64,000 bases of DNA. It comes from GCA-2862585 sp965277895 (GTDB taxonomy: Bacteria > Bacteroidota > Bacteroidia > Flavobacteriales > UBA7312). The stretch's first letter is position 1; every line of letters starts with the position of its first letter. Location: NCBI GenBank assembly GCA_965277895.1, contig CBDIDR010000001.1, forward strand, positions 620,001 through 684,000. The letters run 5' to 3'. Below the pieces are notes generated by a model that did no database searches, was not told the origin of the DNA, and saw nothing but the letters and a program-made list of their open reading frames with translations. The translations under genes were made by a program, and so were the position numbers. Shown here one piece after another: positions 54,094 through 63,872 of this stretch.

Positions 54094-55392
54094 ATGAAAA
54101 ATTTATTTGTCTTTGGATTCGTTGCAGTAGTGTTGGCAAGTTGCTCAACCTCTGGTAATGGTGAATTGATAGGTGTTCAGAATAGACCTATCTGGAATCC
54201 AACTGACCCTTATGGAATGGTATTTGTTCCTCAGGGAAGTTTCAACATGGGGCCTGGCGATCAGGATGTTCCTTATGCTCATGTTACACAGCACAAAACA
54301 GTTTCTGTAGCGGCATTCTACATTGATGAGACTGAAATTACAAATAATGAATATCGTCAATTTGTTGAATGGGTGAGAGATTCAATCGCTAGAGTAATAC
54401 TTGGTGAAAATGGAGTAGAAGGTTATGAGCTAATTGAAGAGGATGAGTATGGTAACTTTATTGACCCTCCACACATCGATTGGAGTAGATCTATCAGGTG
54501 GGATGACACGGAAGTACGTGAAGTACTTGAAGATGAAATGTATCTGCCAGAACACGAAAGATTTTATTCTAGAAGAGAATTCGATGCTAGAAAGTATAAT
54601 TATAGATACGAGGATGTTGATATCCAACGTGCCTCTTCTATGGAAAATAAGGCTCAAGGTAAAAAAGACAGATCAGTCTTTATTGAAAAACCAGAGATTA
54701 ATATTTTCCCTGATACATTAGTTTGGACATCAGACTACACTTATTCCTATAACGATCCATGGTCAAGGAATTATTTCCATCACCCTGCATTTGATGATTA
54801 TCCAGTAGTCGGGGTCAGTTGGAAGCAAGCGGTAGCTTTCTCAAAATGGAGAACTAGTATTTTAGACAAGTACCTCAGCGAAAGAGAAGAACCACTACAT
54901 GATGAGTTCCGTCTACCTTCTGAAACAGAATGGGAGTATGCTGCTAGAGGCGGTTTTGATTTGTCTCCATACCCATGGGGAGGGCCTTATACCACTAATG
55001 ATGTAGGTTGTTTCCTTGCTAACTTCAAGCCAAGGAGAGGTAACTATGTTGCCGATGGTGGCATCAAAACAGTTAAGGTAGCATCTTATAATCCTAACAA
55101 CTTTGGATTGTATGATATGGCTGGAAATGTTTCAGAGTGGACAAGTAATGCTTATGATGAGTCGGCATTTAATTTCTCTCATGATATGAACATGGATTTC
55201 AGCTACGATGCTCAGGATTCCGACCCTCAAATTTTAAAGAGAAAAGTTATTCGTGGTGGCTCTTGGAAAGATATTTCTCACTTCATTCAAGTTGGAACAA
55301 GAGACTATGAATTCCAAGATACTGCTAAATCTTACATTGGATTTAGAAACGTAATTTCTTTCATAGGTAGAGATAAAGTAGATTTTAGATAA
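54094..55392 (+). CDS. gldK: Type IX secretion/gliding lipoprotein GldK (PorK)
   Basis: A 432-residue outer-membrane lipoprotein (signal MKNLFVFGFVAVVLASC, Cys17) with a formylglycine-generating-enzyme-like domain: GMVFVPQGSFNMGPGDQD, YIDETEITNNEYRQFVEWV, LPSETEWEYAARGG, YDMAGNVSEWTSNAYD and VIRGGSWKDI. GldK forms the periplasmic ring of the T9SS together with GldN. I chose the ATG at 54094 because the extra seven codons of the longer frame precede the lipoprotein signal. The gene is first in gldKLMN. Confidence 0.96.
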   Translation: MKNLFVFGFVAVVLASCSTSGNGELIGVQNRPIWNPTDPYGMVFVPQGSFNMGPGDQDVPYAHVTQHKTVSVAAFYIDETEITNNEYRQFVEWVRDSIARVILGENGVEGYELIEEDEYGNFIDPPHIDWSRSIRWDDTEVREVLEDEMYLPEHERFYSRREFDARKYNYRYEDVDIQRASSMENKAQGKKDRSVFIEKPEINIFPDTLVWTSDYTYSYNDPWSRNYFHHPAFDDYPVVGVSWKQAVAFSKWRTSILDKYLSEREEPLHDEFRLPSETEWEYAARGGFDLSPYPWGGPYTTNDVGCFLANFKPRRGNYVADGGIKTVKVASYNPNNFGLYDMAGNVSEWTSNAYDESAFNFSHDMNMDFSYDAQDSDPQILKRKVIRGGSWKDISHFIQVGTRDYEFQDTAKSYIGFRNVISFIGRDKVDFR

Positions 55393-55426
55393 TTTTTAAC
55401 AATTAAATTTTTTAGCAAATAGTATT

Positions 55427-56050
55427 ATGGCATTAATTAACCCCAATTCAAAGAAATTTAAAAATAACATGGCCAAGTTGTATGGATTTGGTGCTGCTAT
55501 TGTAATCCTTGGTGCATTATTTAAGCTTATGGACTGGCCGGGTGCTGGAGCAATGCTTACTGTTGGCCTTTCAACTGAAGCGATTATATTTTTCTTCTCA
55601 GCTTTTGAAAAGCCACATGAGGACCCAGATTGGAGTTTAGTATATCCTGAATTAGCATACATGAAAGATCCTGATGATAAATCTTCGAGTTCAAAGAAAA
55701 ATACACCAGTACAAGAATTGGATGATATGCTAGGTAAAGCAAATGTAGATCAAGCTCTTATCACTAGATTAGGCGATAATCTAAGATCATTTAATGAAAC
55801 TGTTGAAGGTGTCAATAAGTCAATGGATGCCGTTTCTGCTACTGGAGACTATAGTGACCAGATGCGTGAAGCAGCTAGAAAATTAGCTGAAATGAATACA
55901 TACTATGATTTGCAACTTAAAACAATGCAAAATATGGGTAATTCTGTCAGTGATTCTGAGAAATTCCAATTAGAAATATCTAAGTTGGGTGCTAATTTAG
56001 AATCACTCAATAAAATGTATTCAAACATGTTGAATGCAATGAATAAATAA
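55427..56050 (+). CDS. gldL: Type IX secretion motor protein GldL (PorL)
   Basis: A 207-residue inner-membrane protein with two helices (about residues 17-38 and 42-62; LYGFGAAIVILGALFKLMDW and GAMLTVGLSTEAIIFFFSAF) and a long cytoplasmic helical tail (LDDMLGKANVDQALITRLGD). GldL and GldM form the proton-driven motor powering secretion and gliding. A conserved Glu is in the second helix (STEAIIFF). Confidence 0.96.
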   Translation: MALINPNSKKFKNNMAKLYGFGAAIVILGALFKLMDWPGAGAMLTVGLSTEAIIFFFSAFEKPHEDPDWSLVYPELAYMKDPDDKSSSSKKNTPVQELDDMLGKANVDQALITRLGDNLRSFNETVEGVNKSMDAVSATGDYSDQMREAARKLAEMNTYYDLQLKTMQNMGNSVSDSEKFQLEISKLGANLESLNKMYSNMLNAMNK

Positions 56051-56083
56051 TCAAATCATTATAAACGAAAATAGTTAAATCTA

Positions 56084-57778
56084 ATGGCAGGAAATAATCT
56101 TTCTCCGAGGCAGAAAATGATTGGTATGATGTATTTAGTACTAACAGCATTGTTAGCCCTAAATGTGTCTAAACAAGTTCTCGATGCTTTTTCCAAAATT
56201 AATAATGGGATAGTTAAAACAACAAAGAACTTTAGCCTAAAAAATGATGATGTTTATAATGAATTTAATCTAGCAGCTGAAACTAACCCTACAAAAGCAG
56301 GCCCTTGGAAGGATAAAGCTTTTACAGTTAAGTCAAAATCCGATTCATTAGTTGATCTGATACAAAGCTTGAAATTTGATCTTACAATGTTGGCTGATGG
56401 TGGGGTTACTCTAGAAGGAGAAAACCTTGACAAGGATGGTAAACCACAACCCATAAAAGATATTCTATACAAAGATCTAACTCCAGAACAGAAAAATAAA
56501 AGTATAACTAAAATTAGAAAAAAGAAAGATAGGTTATCTGCTGGGAATTTTTTAGTCAAAGAGCCAAACGGACAAAACCTAGTTAATATGCTTGAAAGCT
56601 ACAGAGATTATGTACTAGGTTTACTAGATGACGATTTCTTATCAAATTCTATTAGTGAAACTATGAGTTATGGTGTAGAAAAAGTAAATGTTGGTGCTAA
56701 AAAAGCTGATCAAACATGGTTAGAGAGAAATTTTAACGACATGCCTCTTGTTGCTGCCGTTACCTTACTCTCTAAAGTTCAAACAGACATAAGAAATGCT
56801 GAATCAGACGTTATAAATTATCTAAAACAAGAAATTGATGCAGGGTCACTAAAATTTACTTCTGCAGATGCCATTCAAATTGCCACTTCAAATTATGTCT
56901 TTTTGGGTGACTCTTTTAAAGCTGATGTATTTTTAGCGGCAAAGGATACAACTCAGAATCCAATAATCTTTGTGGGAGACTATGAAATGGATGAAGATGG
57001 GAAATATAAGATGATTGGAGATTATGATTCTATACCTGTTCTTGCTGGTAAAGGAAAATATTCTGTTAAAACATCATCCCAAGGTTACAAGAAGTGGGGT
57101 GGTTTGATTTCTATGAAAACAGATGCTGGTGATAAAATTTACCCCTTTAATGGTGAATACCAAGTGGCTAAACCAAGTTTGGTTATCTCGCCAACTAAGA
57201 TGAATGTATTTTACATCTTGGCTAGTCATCCATTAAAAGATGGAGCTCTTGGAAATCCAATTGATGTTTCAGTTCCTGGTGTACCAAAAGATAAAATTAG
57301 CGTTTCTTGTGATAATGGTGTCGTTAAGAAAGTTGCTGGTGGAGGATGGGAAGTATTTCCTAAGAAAACGGGACGTGCTAAAATCAATGTAGTTGCACAA
57401 GTTGATGGAAAAAGACGTAATATGGGTTCTCTTGAATTTAGAGTAATGAGAACACCTAAGCCAGAACCCAAATTTTTAGGATCTAAAAACCAAAAAATTA
57501 AGAAAAGCCAATTACTTTCCAACAATGCTAAATTATATGCAGAGCTAAGTAATTTCGTTTTTGACATTAGATATAGAATCACAGGTTTTTCTGTTGATGT
57601 TACACAAAGAGGTGAATTAGTTACCAAGTATGCCAAAGGAAACAAGGTTACTGGTGAAATGAAAACCTTATTTGAATCGCTTCAGATAGGTTCTGTTATA
57701 TATTTTACTAATATTACGTGTAAGGGGCCAGACGGTGCACCTAAGTCGTTGCCATCGGTTAAACTTACAGTAAATTAA
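56084..57778 (+). CDS. gldM: Type IX secretion motor protein GldM (PorM)
   Basis: A 564-residue inner-membrane protein with one N-terminal helix (QKMIGMMYLVLTALLALNVS, about residues 9-28) and a long periplasmic part of four domains. The periplasmic shaft contacts the GldK/GldN ring (YVFLGDSFKADVFLAAKDTT, KWGGLISMKTDAGD). Length and start match the family. Confidence 0.96.
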   Translation: MAGNNLSPRQKMIGMMYLVLTALLALNVSKQVLDAFSKINNGIVKTTKNFSLKNDDVYNEFNLAAETNPTKAGPWKDKAFTVKSKSDSLVDLIQSLKFDLTMLADGGVTLEGENLDKDGKPQPIKDILYKDLTPEQKNKSITKIRKKKDRLSAGNFLVKEPNGQNLVNMLESYRDYVLGLLDDDFLSNSISETMSYGVEKVNVGAKKADQTWLERNFNDMPLVAAVTLLSKVQTDIRNAESDVINYLKQEIDAGSLKFTSADAIQIATSNYVFLGDSFKADVFLAAKDTTQNPIIFVGDYEMDEDGKYKMIGDYDSIPVLAGKGKYSVKTSSQGYKKWGGLISMKTDAGDKIYPFNGEYQVAKPSLVISPTKMNVFYILASHPLKDGALGNPIDVSVPGVPKDKISVSCDNGVVKKVAGGGWEVFPKKTGRAKINVVAQVDGKRRNMGSLEFRVMRTPKPEPKFLGSKNQKIKKSQLLSNNAKLYAELSNFVFDIRYRITGFSVDVTQRGELVTKYAKGNKVTGEMKTLFESLQIGSVIYFTNITCKGPDGAPKSLPSVKLTVN

Positions 57779-57788
57779 ATTTATTATT

Positions 57789-58646
57789 ATGAAAAATATT
57801 GTTTTAATAATTATTTCATTGATATGTTTTTCACAGATTGCATCCGCACAAGATATTCTTGATGGTGCTTATGAAAAAGACATTCGTGATGGTGGAAAAG
57901 AAAGAATGATTCAGCCTTATCAGCATGTACGTGAGGCAGATGTAATGTGGTCTACTAAAATCGAAAGAATTATTGATTTAAGAGAGAAGATGAACCAAGT
58001 CTTCTATTACCCTCTTTTACCAATAAATGACCGTCAGAACTTAATTGATGTGCTAATGCAAGCTATTGATGAAGGTACTATTACTGCATATGGAAATGCT
58101 ACTAATGATGATGAGTTTCAGTCTCCTATGTCACCTTCAGAAGTTGAGATGATTGGTATCATGCAAGGTGAGAAGATGTCTGTTGAAGAACGTTTTGACC
58201 CTGATACTCAAGAGTATTATTTAGATACTACATTCAATATTTTTGAAAGACATGAAGTAAAGAAATACAGAATAAAGGAAGAATGGTTCTTTGATAAGCA
58301 GCGTTCTGTAATGGAAGTTAGAATTATCGGAATATGTCCAGTTATTGATCGTAAGAACGAAGATGGTGTTTATACAGGTGAAACCTCATTATTTTGGGTG
58401 TATTTCCCTGAGGCGAGAAAGATTCTTTCTAAGGCTGAAGTATTTAACCACAGAAAAAATGATGCAGCTCGTTTAACTTATGATGATATATTTCACAAGA
58501 GATTCTTCAGTAGTCGTATCGTTAAAGAGTCAAATAAGTACGATAGAAAAATATCAGAATACAAAGAGGGTATTGATGCCTTGTTAGAGGCTGAGAAAAT
58601 TAAAGAAGAGATATTCAATATTGAACACGACCTCTGGGAGTATTAA
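57789..58646 (+). CDS. gldN: Type IX secretion ring protein GldN (PorN)
   Basis: A 285-residue periplasmic protein with signal peptide (MKNIVLIIISLICFSQIASA) and family segments READVMWSTKIERIIDLREK, FYYPLLPINDRQNLIDVLMQ, YRIKEEWFFDKQRSVMEVRI and SLFWVYFPEARKIL. It forms the ring with GldK. It ends the gldKLMN operon and is followed by a terminator. Confidence 0.96.
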   Translation: MKNIVLIIISLICFSQIASAQDILDGAYEKDIRDGGKERMIQPYQHVREADVMWSTKIERIIDLREKMNQVFYYPLLPINDRQNLIDVLMQAIDEGTITAYGNATNDDEFQSPMSPSEVEMIGIMQGEKMSVEERFDPDTQEYYLDTTFNIFERHEVKKYRIKEEWFFDKQRSVMEVRIIGICPVIDRKNEDGVYTGETSLFWVYFPEARKILSKAEVFNHRKNDAARLTYDDIFHKRFFSSRIVKESNKYDRKISEYKEGIDALLEAEKIKEEIFNIEHDLWEY

Positions 58647-58670
58647 TATTAATCTTCGATTTAAACTTTA

Positions 58671-58696
58671 GAGTCTTCAATTTGAAGGCTCTTTTA
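58671..58696 (+). terminator. Intrinsic terminator after gldN
   Basis: GAGTCTTCAA (58671-58680) and TTGAAGGCTC (58682-58691) pair with one G-T wobble, followed by a T-rich run. It separates gldKLMN from the sugar genes, though a weak T-run may allow read-through. Confidence 0.7.
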
Positions 58697-58712
58697 TTTA
58701 TAATTTGTCTAT

Positions 58713-59978
58713 ATGGAGTATAAAATTGCGGTAATTGGGTTAGGTTATGTAGGTATTCCTTTAGCTGTAGAATTTGGTAAAAAGTATACCACAATTGGAT
58801 TAGATATAAATCTTGAAAGGATAGAAGAGCTGAAGAGAGGTTTAGATAGAACCTTAGAAATGTCTAAGGAAGATTTAGAATCCGCTGTTAATCTAAGCTA
58901 TACAGCGGATATAAATGACACTATAGACTGTAATATTTATATCATTACAGTTCCTACCCCAATCAATAAAAAGAACTTACCCGATTTATCCCCTTTAATC
59001 AGTTCAAGTCATTCAGTTGGTTCGGTTATTAAAAAGGGTGACATTATCATCTATGAGTCTACTGTATACCCTGGTGTTACTGAAGATGAGTGTGTGCCAA
59101 TTTTAGAAAAAGTTTCTGGATTAACCTTTAATAAAGATTTTTTCTGCGGTTATAGTCCTGAAAGAATTAATCCAGGAGATAAAGAGAGAACACTTACTAA
59201 AATTTTAAAAATCACAAGTGGTTCTAATGAGGAAACTGCTGAACTTGTAGATGATTTATATGCTTCTATTATTAAAGCTGGAACTTATAAAGCTTCATCA
59301 ATAAAAGTTGCCGAAGCCGCTAAGGTTATTGAAAATACTCAAAGAGATGTTAATATAGCATTAGTTAATGAGTTAGCTTTAATTTTTGATGCAATGGGAA
59401 TTTCATCTAATGAAGTGTTAAAAGCCGCTGGAACGAAATGGAATTTTTTGAAATTTCAGCCTGGATTAGTAGGAGGGCATTGTATAGGTGTTGACCCTTA
59501 TTACCTTACATACAAAGCTCAAAAATTAGGTTATAAGCCAAATTTAATCCTTTCTTCAAGACAGATAAATAATGGAATGTCGGCATACATAGCTAAGAAG
59601 ACAGTTCATTTTTTAGTTGACATGGATAAAAAGATAAAAGACTCTGAAATACTTATAATGGGTTTTACCTTTAAGGAGAACTGCCCAGACATTAGAAATA
59701 CAAAGGTCATTGATATTGTAGATGAGTTAGAAGACTTTGGATGTAATGTGAGTATTTACGACCCATGGGTTGATGAAAAAGAAATGTCTGCTGTGTTTGA
59801 TAGAAAGTTAATTGTTGATCCGTTCAAATCAAATAAAGCCTATGACGCTATCATAGTTTGTGTAGCTCATCATCAATTTGTAGAACTAAAAACAGAAAAT
59901 TATAAATCTATCTCTTCAGGTATTCCAATTGTATTAGATGTAAAAGGAATAGTTGACGAACCAAGTTGGAGATTATGA
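58713..59978 (+). CDS. UDP-N-acetylhexosamine 6-dehydrogenase (UgdA/WbpA/WbpO-like)
   Basis: A 421-residue nucleotide-sugar dehydrogenase oxidising a UDP-HexNAc to the uronic acid. The NAD motif GLGYVGIPLAVEFG is at about 9-22. The catalytic cysteine is in GGHCIGVDPYYL at about residue 257, and TFKENCPDIRNTKVIDIV lies near 320. The sequence GTKWNFLKFQPGLVGG is typical of the WbpO/TviB branch. With wbpB, wbpD and wbpE homologues next to it, the likely product is UDP-GlcNAcA, the first intermediate of the di-N-acetylated glucuronic acid route. It overlaps the next gene by 4 bases. Confidence 0.88.
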   Translation: MEYKIAVIGLGYVGIPLAVEFGKKYTTIGLDINLERIEELKRGLDRTLEMSKEDLESAVNLSYTADINDTIDCNIYIITVPTPINKKNLPDLSPLISSSHSVGSVIKKGDIIIYESTVYPGVTEDECVPILEKVSGLTFNKDFFCGYSPERINPGDKERTLTKILKITSGSNEETAELVDDLYASIIKAGTYKASSIKVAEAAKVIENTQRDVNIALVNELALIFDAMGISSNEVLKAAGTKWNFLKFQPGLVGGHCIGVDPYYLTYKAQKLGYKPNLILSSRQINNGMSAYIAKKTVHFLVDMDKKIKDSEILIMGFTFKENCPDIRNTKVIDIVDELEDFGCNVSIYDPWVDEKEMSAVFDRKLIVDPFKSNKAYDAIIVCVAHHQFVELKTENYKSISSGIPIVLDVKGIVDEPSWRL

Positions 59979-60916
59979 TGAAAAACTTTGCATTAATAGG
60001 TGCGGCTGGATATATCGCTACAAGGCATATGAAGGCAATTAAAGATACCGGCAACAATTTATCTGTTGCACTAGACAAGTTTGATAGTGTAGGTATCATT
60101 GATAGTTATTTTCCTGAAGCTAACTTTTTTACTGAATCAGAACGTTTTGACCGTCATTTGGATAAAATGAGAGGGTCAGAGTCAGCAATTGATTATGTAA
60201 GTATTTGTTCCCCAAATTATTTACATGACGCACATATTCGCTTGGCATTACGGAATGGATCTGATGTTATATGCGAGAAGCCTTTGGTTTTAAACCCTTG
60301 GAATATTGATGCTTTAGCAGAAGTAGAGAAGCGAACAGGTAAAAGAATAAATAATATTCTTCAACTTAGACTTCACCCTTCCATTATTGCTCTCAAAGAA
60401 AAAGTTGAAAACGGACCAAAAGATAAAATCTATGACATTGACTTATCCTATCTAACAAGTAGAGGGAAATGGTATTTCATTTCTTGGAAGGGAGATAACT
60501 CTAAGTCAGGTGGTATCGCTACGAATATTGGAATTCATTTTTATGATATGCTGACATGGATTTTCGGCTCTGTTAAGCAGAACGTTTGTCATGTTTCTGA
60601 TGAAGATAAAGCCGCTGGTTTTTTAGAACTAGAAAGAGCCAGAGTACGTTGGTTTTTAAGTGTTAATTATGACTTAATCCCTGACCAAATTAAAGCTACA
60701 GGGCAAAGAACATACAGATCAATAACTGTAGAAGGTAAGGAGATTGAATTTAGTGGAGGGTTTACGGATCTTCACACAAAGAGCTATGAAGCTGTTTTGG
60801 AAGGTAATGGATTCGGCTTAATGGAAGCCAAAACCTCAATTGATATTGTACACGATATAAGAAATTCTACACCAGTTGGTTTAAAAGGTGATTATCACCC
60901 ATTTTGTAAATTATGA
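59975..60916 (+). CDS. wbpB: WbpB-like Gfo/Idh/MocA oxidoreductase
   Basis: A 313-residue NAD-dependent oxidoreductase. The N-terminus NFALIGAAGYIATRHMKAI holds the Rossmann glycines, ICEKPLVLNPWNIDAL follows, and WKGDNSKSGGIATNIGIHFY is at about 165-184, as in WbpB, which oxidises C3 of UDP-GlcNAcA. The start ATG at 59975 overlaps the previous stop; ATG 59978 is an alternative. It is coupled to the next gene by a 4-base overlap. Confidence 0.88.
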   Translation: MMKNFALIGAAGYIATRHMKAIKDTGNNLSVALDKFDSVGIIDSYFPEANFFTESERFDRHLDKMRGSESAIDYVSICSPNYLHDAHIRLALRNGSDVICEKPLVLNPWNIDALAEVEKRTGKRINNILQLRLHPSIIALKEKVENGPKDKIYDIDLSYLTSRGKWYFISWKGDNSKSGGIATNIGIHFYDMLTWIFGSVKQNVCHVSDEDKAAGFLELERARVRWFLSVNYDLIPDQIKATGQRTYRSITVEGKEIEFSGGFTDLHTKSYEAVLEGNGFGLMEAKTSIDIVHDIRNSTPVGLKGDYHPFCKL

Positions 60917-61482
60917 GTCATTTTGTTCATGATAGTTCTGTAATTGATGATAATGTCCAAATTGGCAAAGACACAAAAGTTTGGCATTTTTCACATATAC
61001 TAAGTAATACGGTAATTGGAGAGCGTTGTTCTTTTGGGCAAAACTGTGTTGTAGGGCCTAATGTCAAAATTGGAAATGGAGTGAAAGTTCAAAATAATAT
61101 TTCCATATATGATGGCGTAGAGGTGGAGGATGATGTTTTTTTAGGACCTTCAATGGTTTTTACAAACGTTATTAACCCCAGAAGCTTTATTGTTCGTAAA
61201 GAAGAATTTAAAAAAACACTGCTCAAAAAAGGATGTTCAGTTGGAGCAAATGCTACAATAGTTTGTGGAATTACAATCGGCGAGTATGCTTTAATAGGAG
61301 CGGGCAGTGTGGTTACAAAAGATGTAAAACCCTTTGAAATGCTATATGGCGTTCCTGCAAAGCACCAAGGTTGGGTAAGTAAAGCCGGAAATAGGCTAAT
61401 TTTTAATGATAATAATATTGCAATAGACTCGTTTGATAACACGAAATACAAGTTGTCTAACGATTCAATTCAAATTCTGTAG
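60913..61482 (+). CDS. wbpD: WbpD-like N-acetyltransferase (left-handed beta helix)
   Basis: A 189-residue hexapeptide-repeat enzyme. Repeats such as IGERCSFGQNCVVGPNVKIG and CSVGANATIVCGITIGEYAL form the left-handed helix. The family marker NPRSFIVRKEEFKKTLLKKG is present. WbpD N-acetylates UDP-GlcNAc(3NH2)A at C3. It overlaps wbpB by 4 bases and precedes the aminotransferase by 3 bases. Confidence 0.9.
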   Translation: MSHFVHDSSVIDDNVQIGKDTKVWHFSHILSNTVIGERCSFGQNCVVGPNVKIGNGVKVQNNISIYDGVEVEDDVFLGPSMVFTNVINPRSFIVRKEEFKKTLLKKGCSVGANATIVCGITIGEYALIGAGSVVTKDVKPFEMLYGVPAKHQGWVSKAGNRLIFNDNNIAIDSFDNTKYKLSNDSIQIL

Positions 61483-61485
61483 TTT

Positions 61486-62571
61486 ATGAAGATACCATTC
61501 ATTGATTTACAATCACAGTACCAAGCATACAAAGGCGAAATAGATTCGGCCATTCAAAATGTTTTAGATACTTCTCAGTATATTATGGGGCCGTTAGTTA
61601 AACAGTTTGAGGCTAGCCTTTCGGAATACGTTGGGGCAAAGCATGCAATAGGCTGTGCAAGCGGAACAGATGCCTTACTATTAGCTCTAATGGCAATTGG
61701 TATTAAGCCAAACGATGAGATAATTACAACACCATTTACTTTCATAGCGTCTAGTGAAGTTATCAGTTTGTTAGGTGCAGTTCCAGTTTTTGTTGATATT
61801 GAAGCTGATACCTATAATATCAATGCAGAATTGATTGAAGATAAAATTACATCTAAAACAAAGGCAATTATGCCCGTTTCGCTTTATGGACAAATTGCTG
61901 ATATGGATGGAATTAATTCAATTGCTGAAAGACATAATCTGATTGTTATTGAAGATGCAGCACAAAGTTTTGGTGCAACATATAAGGGTAAAAAAAGCTG
62001 TAACCTCAGTCATTTTGGTTGCACTAGTTTTTTCCCTTCTAAACCATTAGGTTGCTATGGTGATGGTGGAGCTCTTTTCACAAATGATGATGAATTTGCA
62101 GAAAAAGCAAGACTATTTTTAGCACATGGCTCTAAAAGAAGATATGACCATGAAGTAATTGGTATAAACGGTCGTTTAGATGCTATTCAAGCAGCTATAT
62201 TAGACGTTAAGCTCAAATATTTTGAGGATGAAGTGCAATTAAGGGCAGAAAAGGGGCAATACTATATCGACTTACTAAAAGATAAAGGAATTAAGTTGCC
62301 AACTATCAAAGAAGAAAGAACAAGTGTATTTGCACAATTCACTCTACAGTCTGAGAATAGAGAAGACTTGATAAAAAAATTGAATGATAATGATGTGCCT
62401 ACGGCCATACATTACCCGACACCACTTCACCTGCAAAAATGCTATGAGAGTTTAAATTATAGTGTAGGTGATTTTCCAGTATCGGAAAAAGCAGCTAAAG
62501 AAGTGTTTTCGCTTCCAATGAGTCCATTTATTACTAAAGAGCAACAATCTTATATTGTTGATTTGTTTTAA
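61486..62571 (+). CDS. wbpE: WbpE/PorR-like PLP-dependent sugar aminotransferase
   Basis: A 361-residue DegT/DnrJ/EryC1-family aminotransferase. GCASGTDALLLALMAIGI is at about residues 57-74, EDAAQSFGATYKGK at about 157-170, and the PLP lysine in FFPSKPLGCYGDGGALF at about 186. It transfers an amino group to the 3-keto sugar made by WbpB. The PorR protein of Porphyromonas gingivalis belongs to the same family and is needed to anchor T9SS cargo to the cell surface. The assignment of substrate rests on the wbpB and wbpD neighbours. Confidence 0.88.
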   Translation: MKIPFIDLQSQYQAYKGEIDSAIQNVLDTSQYIMGPLVKQFEASLSEYVGAKHAIGCASGTDALLLALMAIGIKPNDEIITTPFTFIASSEVISLLGAVPVFVDIEADTYNINAELIEDKITSKTKAIMPVSLYGQIADMDGINSIAERHNLIVIEDAAQSFGATYKGKKSCNLSHFGCTSFFPSKPLGCYGDGGALFTNDDEFAEKARLFLAHGSKRRYDHEVIGINGRLDAIQAAILDVKLKYFEDEVQLRAEKGQYYIDLLKDKGIKLPTIKEERTSVFAQFTLQSENREDLIKKLNDNDVPTAIHYPTPLHLQKCYESLNYSVGDFPVSEKAAKEVFSLPMSPFITKEQQSYIVDLF

Positions 62572-62600
62572 TTGGGCAATCTCTTTTGAGTAATTGACCT

Positions 62601-63872
62601 ATGATGAATTTTAGAGGAAAATTTGAAGGTTTTGTTTTTTATAAAAATATATTAATACTTTTAAGAGGTTCGGCTTTAGCTCAATTTATTCCTTTACTAA
62701 TATCTCCTCTAGTTGCTAGATTATATTCTCCTCAGGAGTTTGGAGTGTTGGCTTTATTCACTTCAATTTCAACCATATTTGGTTCGGTTATAAACGGTCG
62801 TTACGAGCAAGCCCTTGTATTGGTTGAATCCGATAAAGAAGCAAAGCACGTTACCATTCTATCCATTTTAATTAGTGCCATAGCGAGTATATTTCTATTC
62901 ATTATCTTTTTATTAAGTGGAAATTATATTTTATCATTTTTGAATATTGAGGAGTTAGATTTTTGGTTTTACTTGATCCCCCTCGTTGTTTTTTCTATTG
63001 GGGTTTTCAATACACTGAATTTTTACCATATAAGACAAAAGAGCTTTAAAACTATTTCAAATTCTGAAGTCAGTCGTTCCTCTTCATTTACTGTTATTCA
63101 ATTAGTTTTTCCATTTTTTAAAAATGGGCTGTATGGATTGATTATTGGTAAGTTGATTTCTTCATTTGTAGCTCCATTGTATTTATTACAAAAAAGTAAG
63201 TTTAATTTTTTCTCCTATGAGCCTTCTGAATTAAAAAAAGTAGCAAAGCGATATATTGACTTTCCGAAATTCACTAACCTTTCAGTGCTATTTAATAATT
63301 TAAGCGTAAACTCAATTAATCTCTTGATTCCAGTCTTATATTCAACCTCCTTATTAGGCTTATATTCGTTAATGTATAGGGTTATGGCTGCACCTTTTGC
63401 CTTTTTAGGAAATTCCATCAGTCAAGTGTTTTTAGAGGAAGTGAGTCGTCAAAAACAAGAAGTTGGAAATGCGTATGCTTTAACCAAGCGATTGATGATT
63501 CAGCTATCTATTATCTCTGTTTTATCATATGGTCTTAGCTACTTTTTTTTAGAAGATTTATTCGCTTTTATTTACGGAGAAGAATGGAGGATGTCAGGAG
63601 TTATTGCTAAATGTTTGCTTCCATTTTTCATATTCAAATTTATTGTATCGCCTTTAACTAGTATTCATACAGCATTTGAAAAGCAAAAATGGAGTTTTTA
63701 CTTACAATTACTTATGTTTGTTTTATCACTAGCCTCCATCTTTTTTGCATATTTAAATCAGTGGAGTTTTGTGAATTATCTTTTCTTGTTTGGTGCTGTA
63801 ATGTCAGCATTTTACTTTTTAAGAATAATTATAGTGTTGAAGATTGCAAAAAATATTTCAGTGAATGAGTAA
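62601..63872 (+). CDS. Wzx-type polysaccharide flippase
   Basis: A 423-residue membrane protein with about 12 hydrophobic helices. The N-terminus LARLYSP-type segment (SPLVARLYSPQEFGVLALF) and SVINGRYEQALVLVESDKEA are typical of O-antigen/capsule flippases of the MOP superfamily. It would move a lipid-linked oligosaccharide across the inner membrane. It lies 29 bases after wbpE. A second flippase-like gene begins within its last codons. Confidence 0.85.
   Translation: MMNFRGKFEGFVFYKNILILLRGSALAQFIPLLISPLVARLYSPQEFGVLALFTSISTIFGSVINGRYEQALVLVESDKEAKHVTILSILISAIASIFLFIIFLLSGNYILSFLNIEELDFWFYLIPLVVFSIGVFNTLNFYHIRQKSFKTISNSEVSRSSSFTVIQLVFPFFKNGLYGLIIGKLISSFVAPLYLLQKSKFNFFSYEPSELKKVAKRYIDFPKFTNLSVLFNNLSVNSINLLIPVLYSTSLLGLYSLMYRVMAAPFAFLGNSISQVFLEEVSRQKQEVGNAYALTKRLMIQLSIISVLSYGLSYFFLEDLFAFIYGEEWRMSGVIAKCLLPFFIFKFIVSPLTSIHTAFEKQKWSFYLQLLMFVLSLASIFFAYLNQWSFVNYLFLFGAVMSAFYFLRIIIVLKIAKNISVNE

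Noticed and set aside
54434..54721. Alternative-frame ORF inside gldK
   Set aside because: It lies wholly within gldK in another frame, and the gldK frame carries all family motifs.
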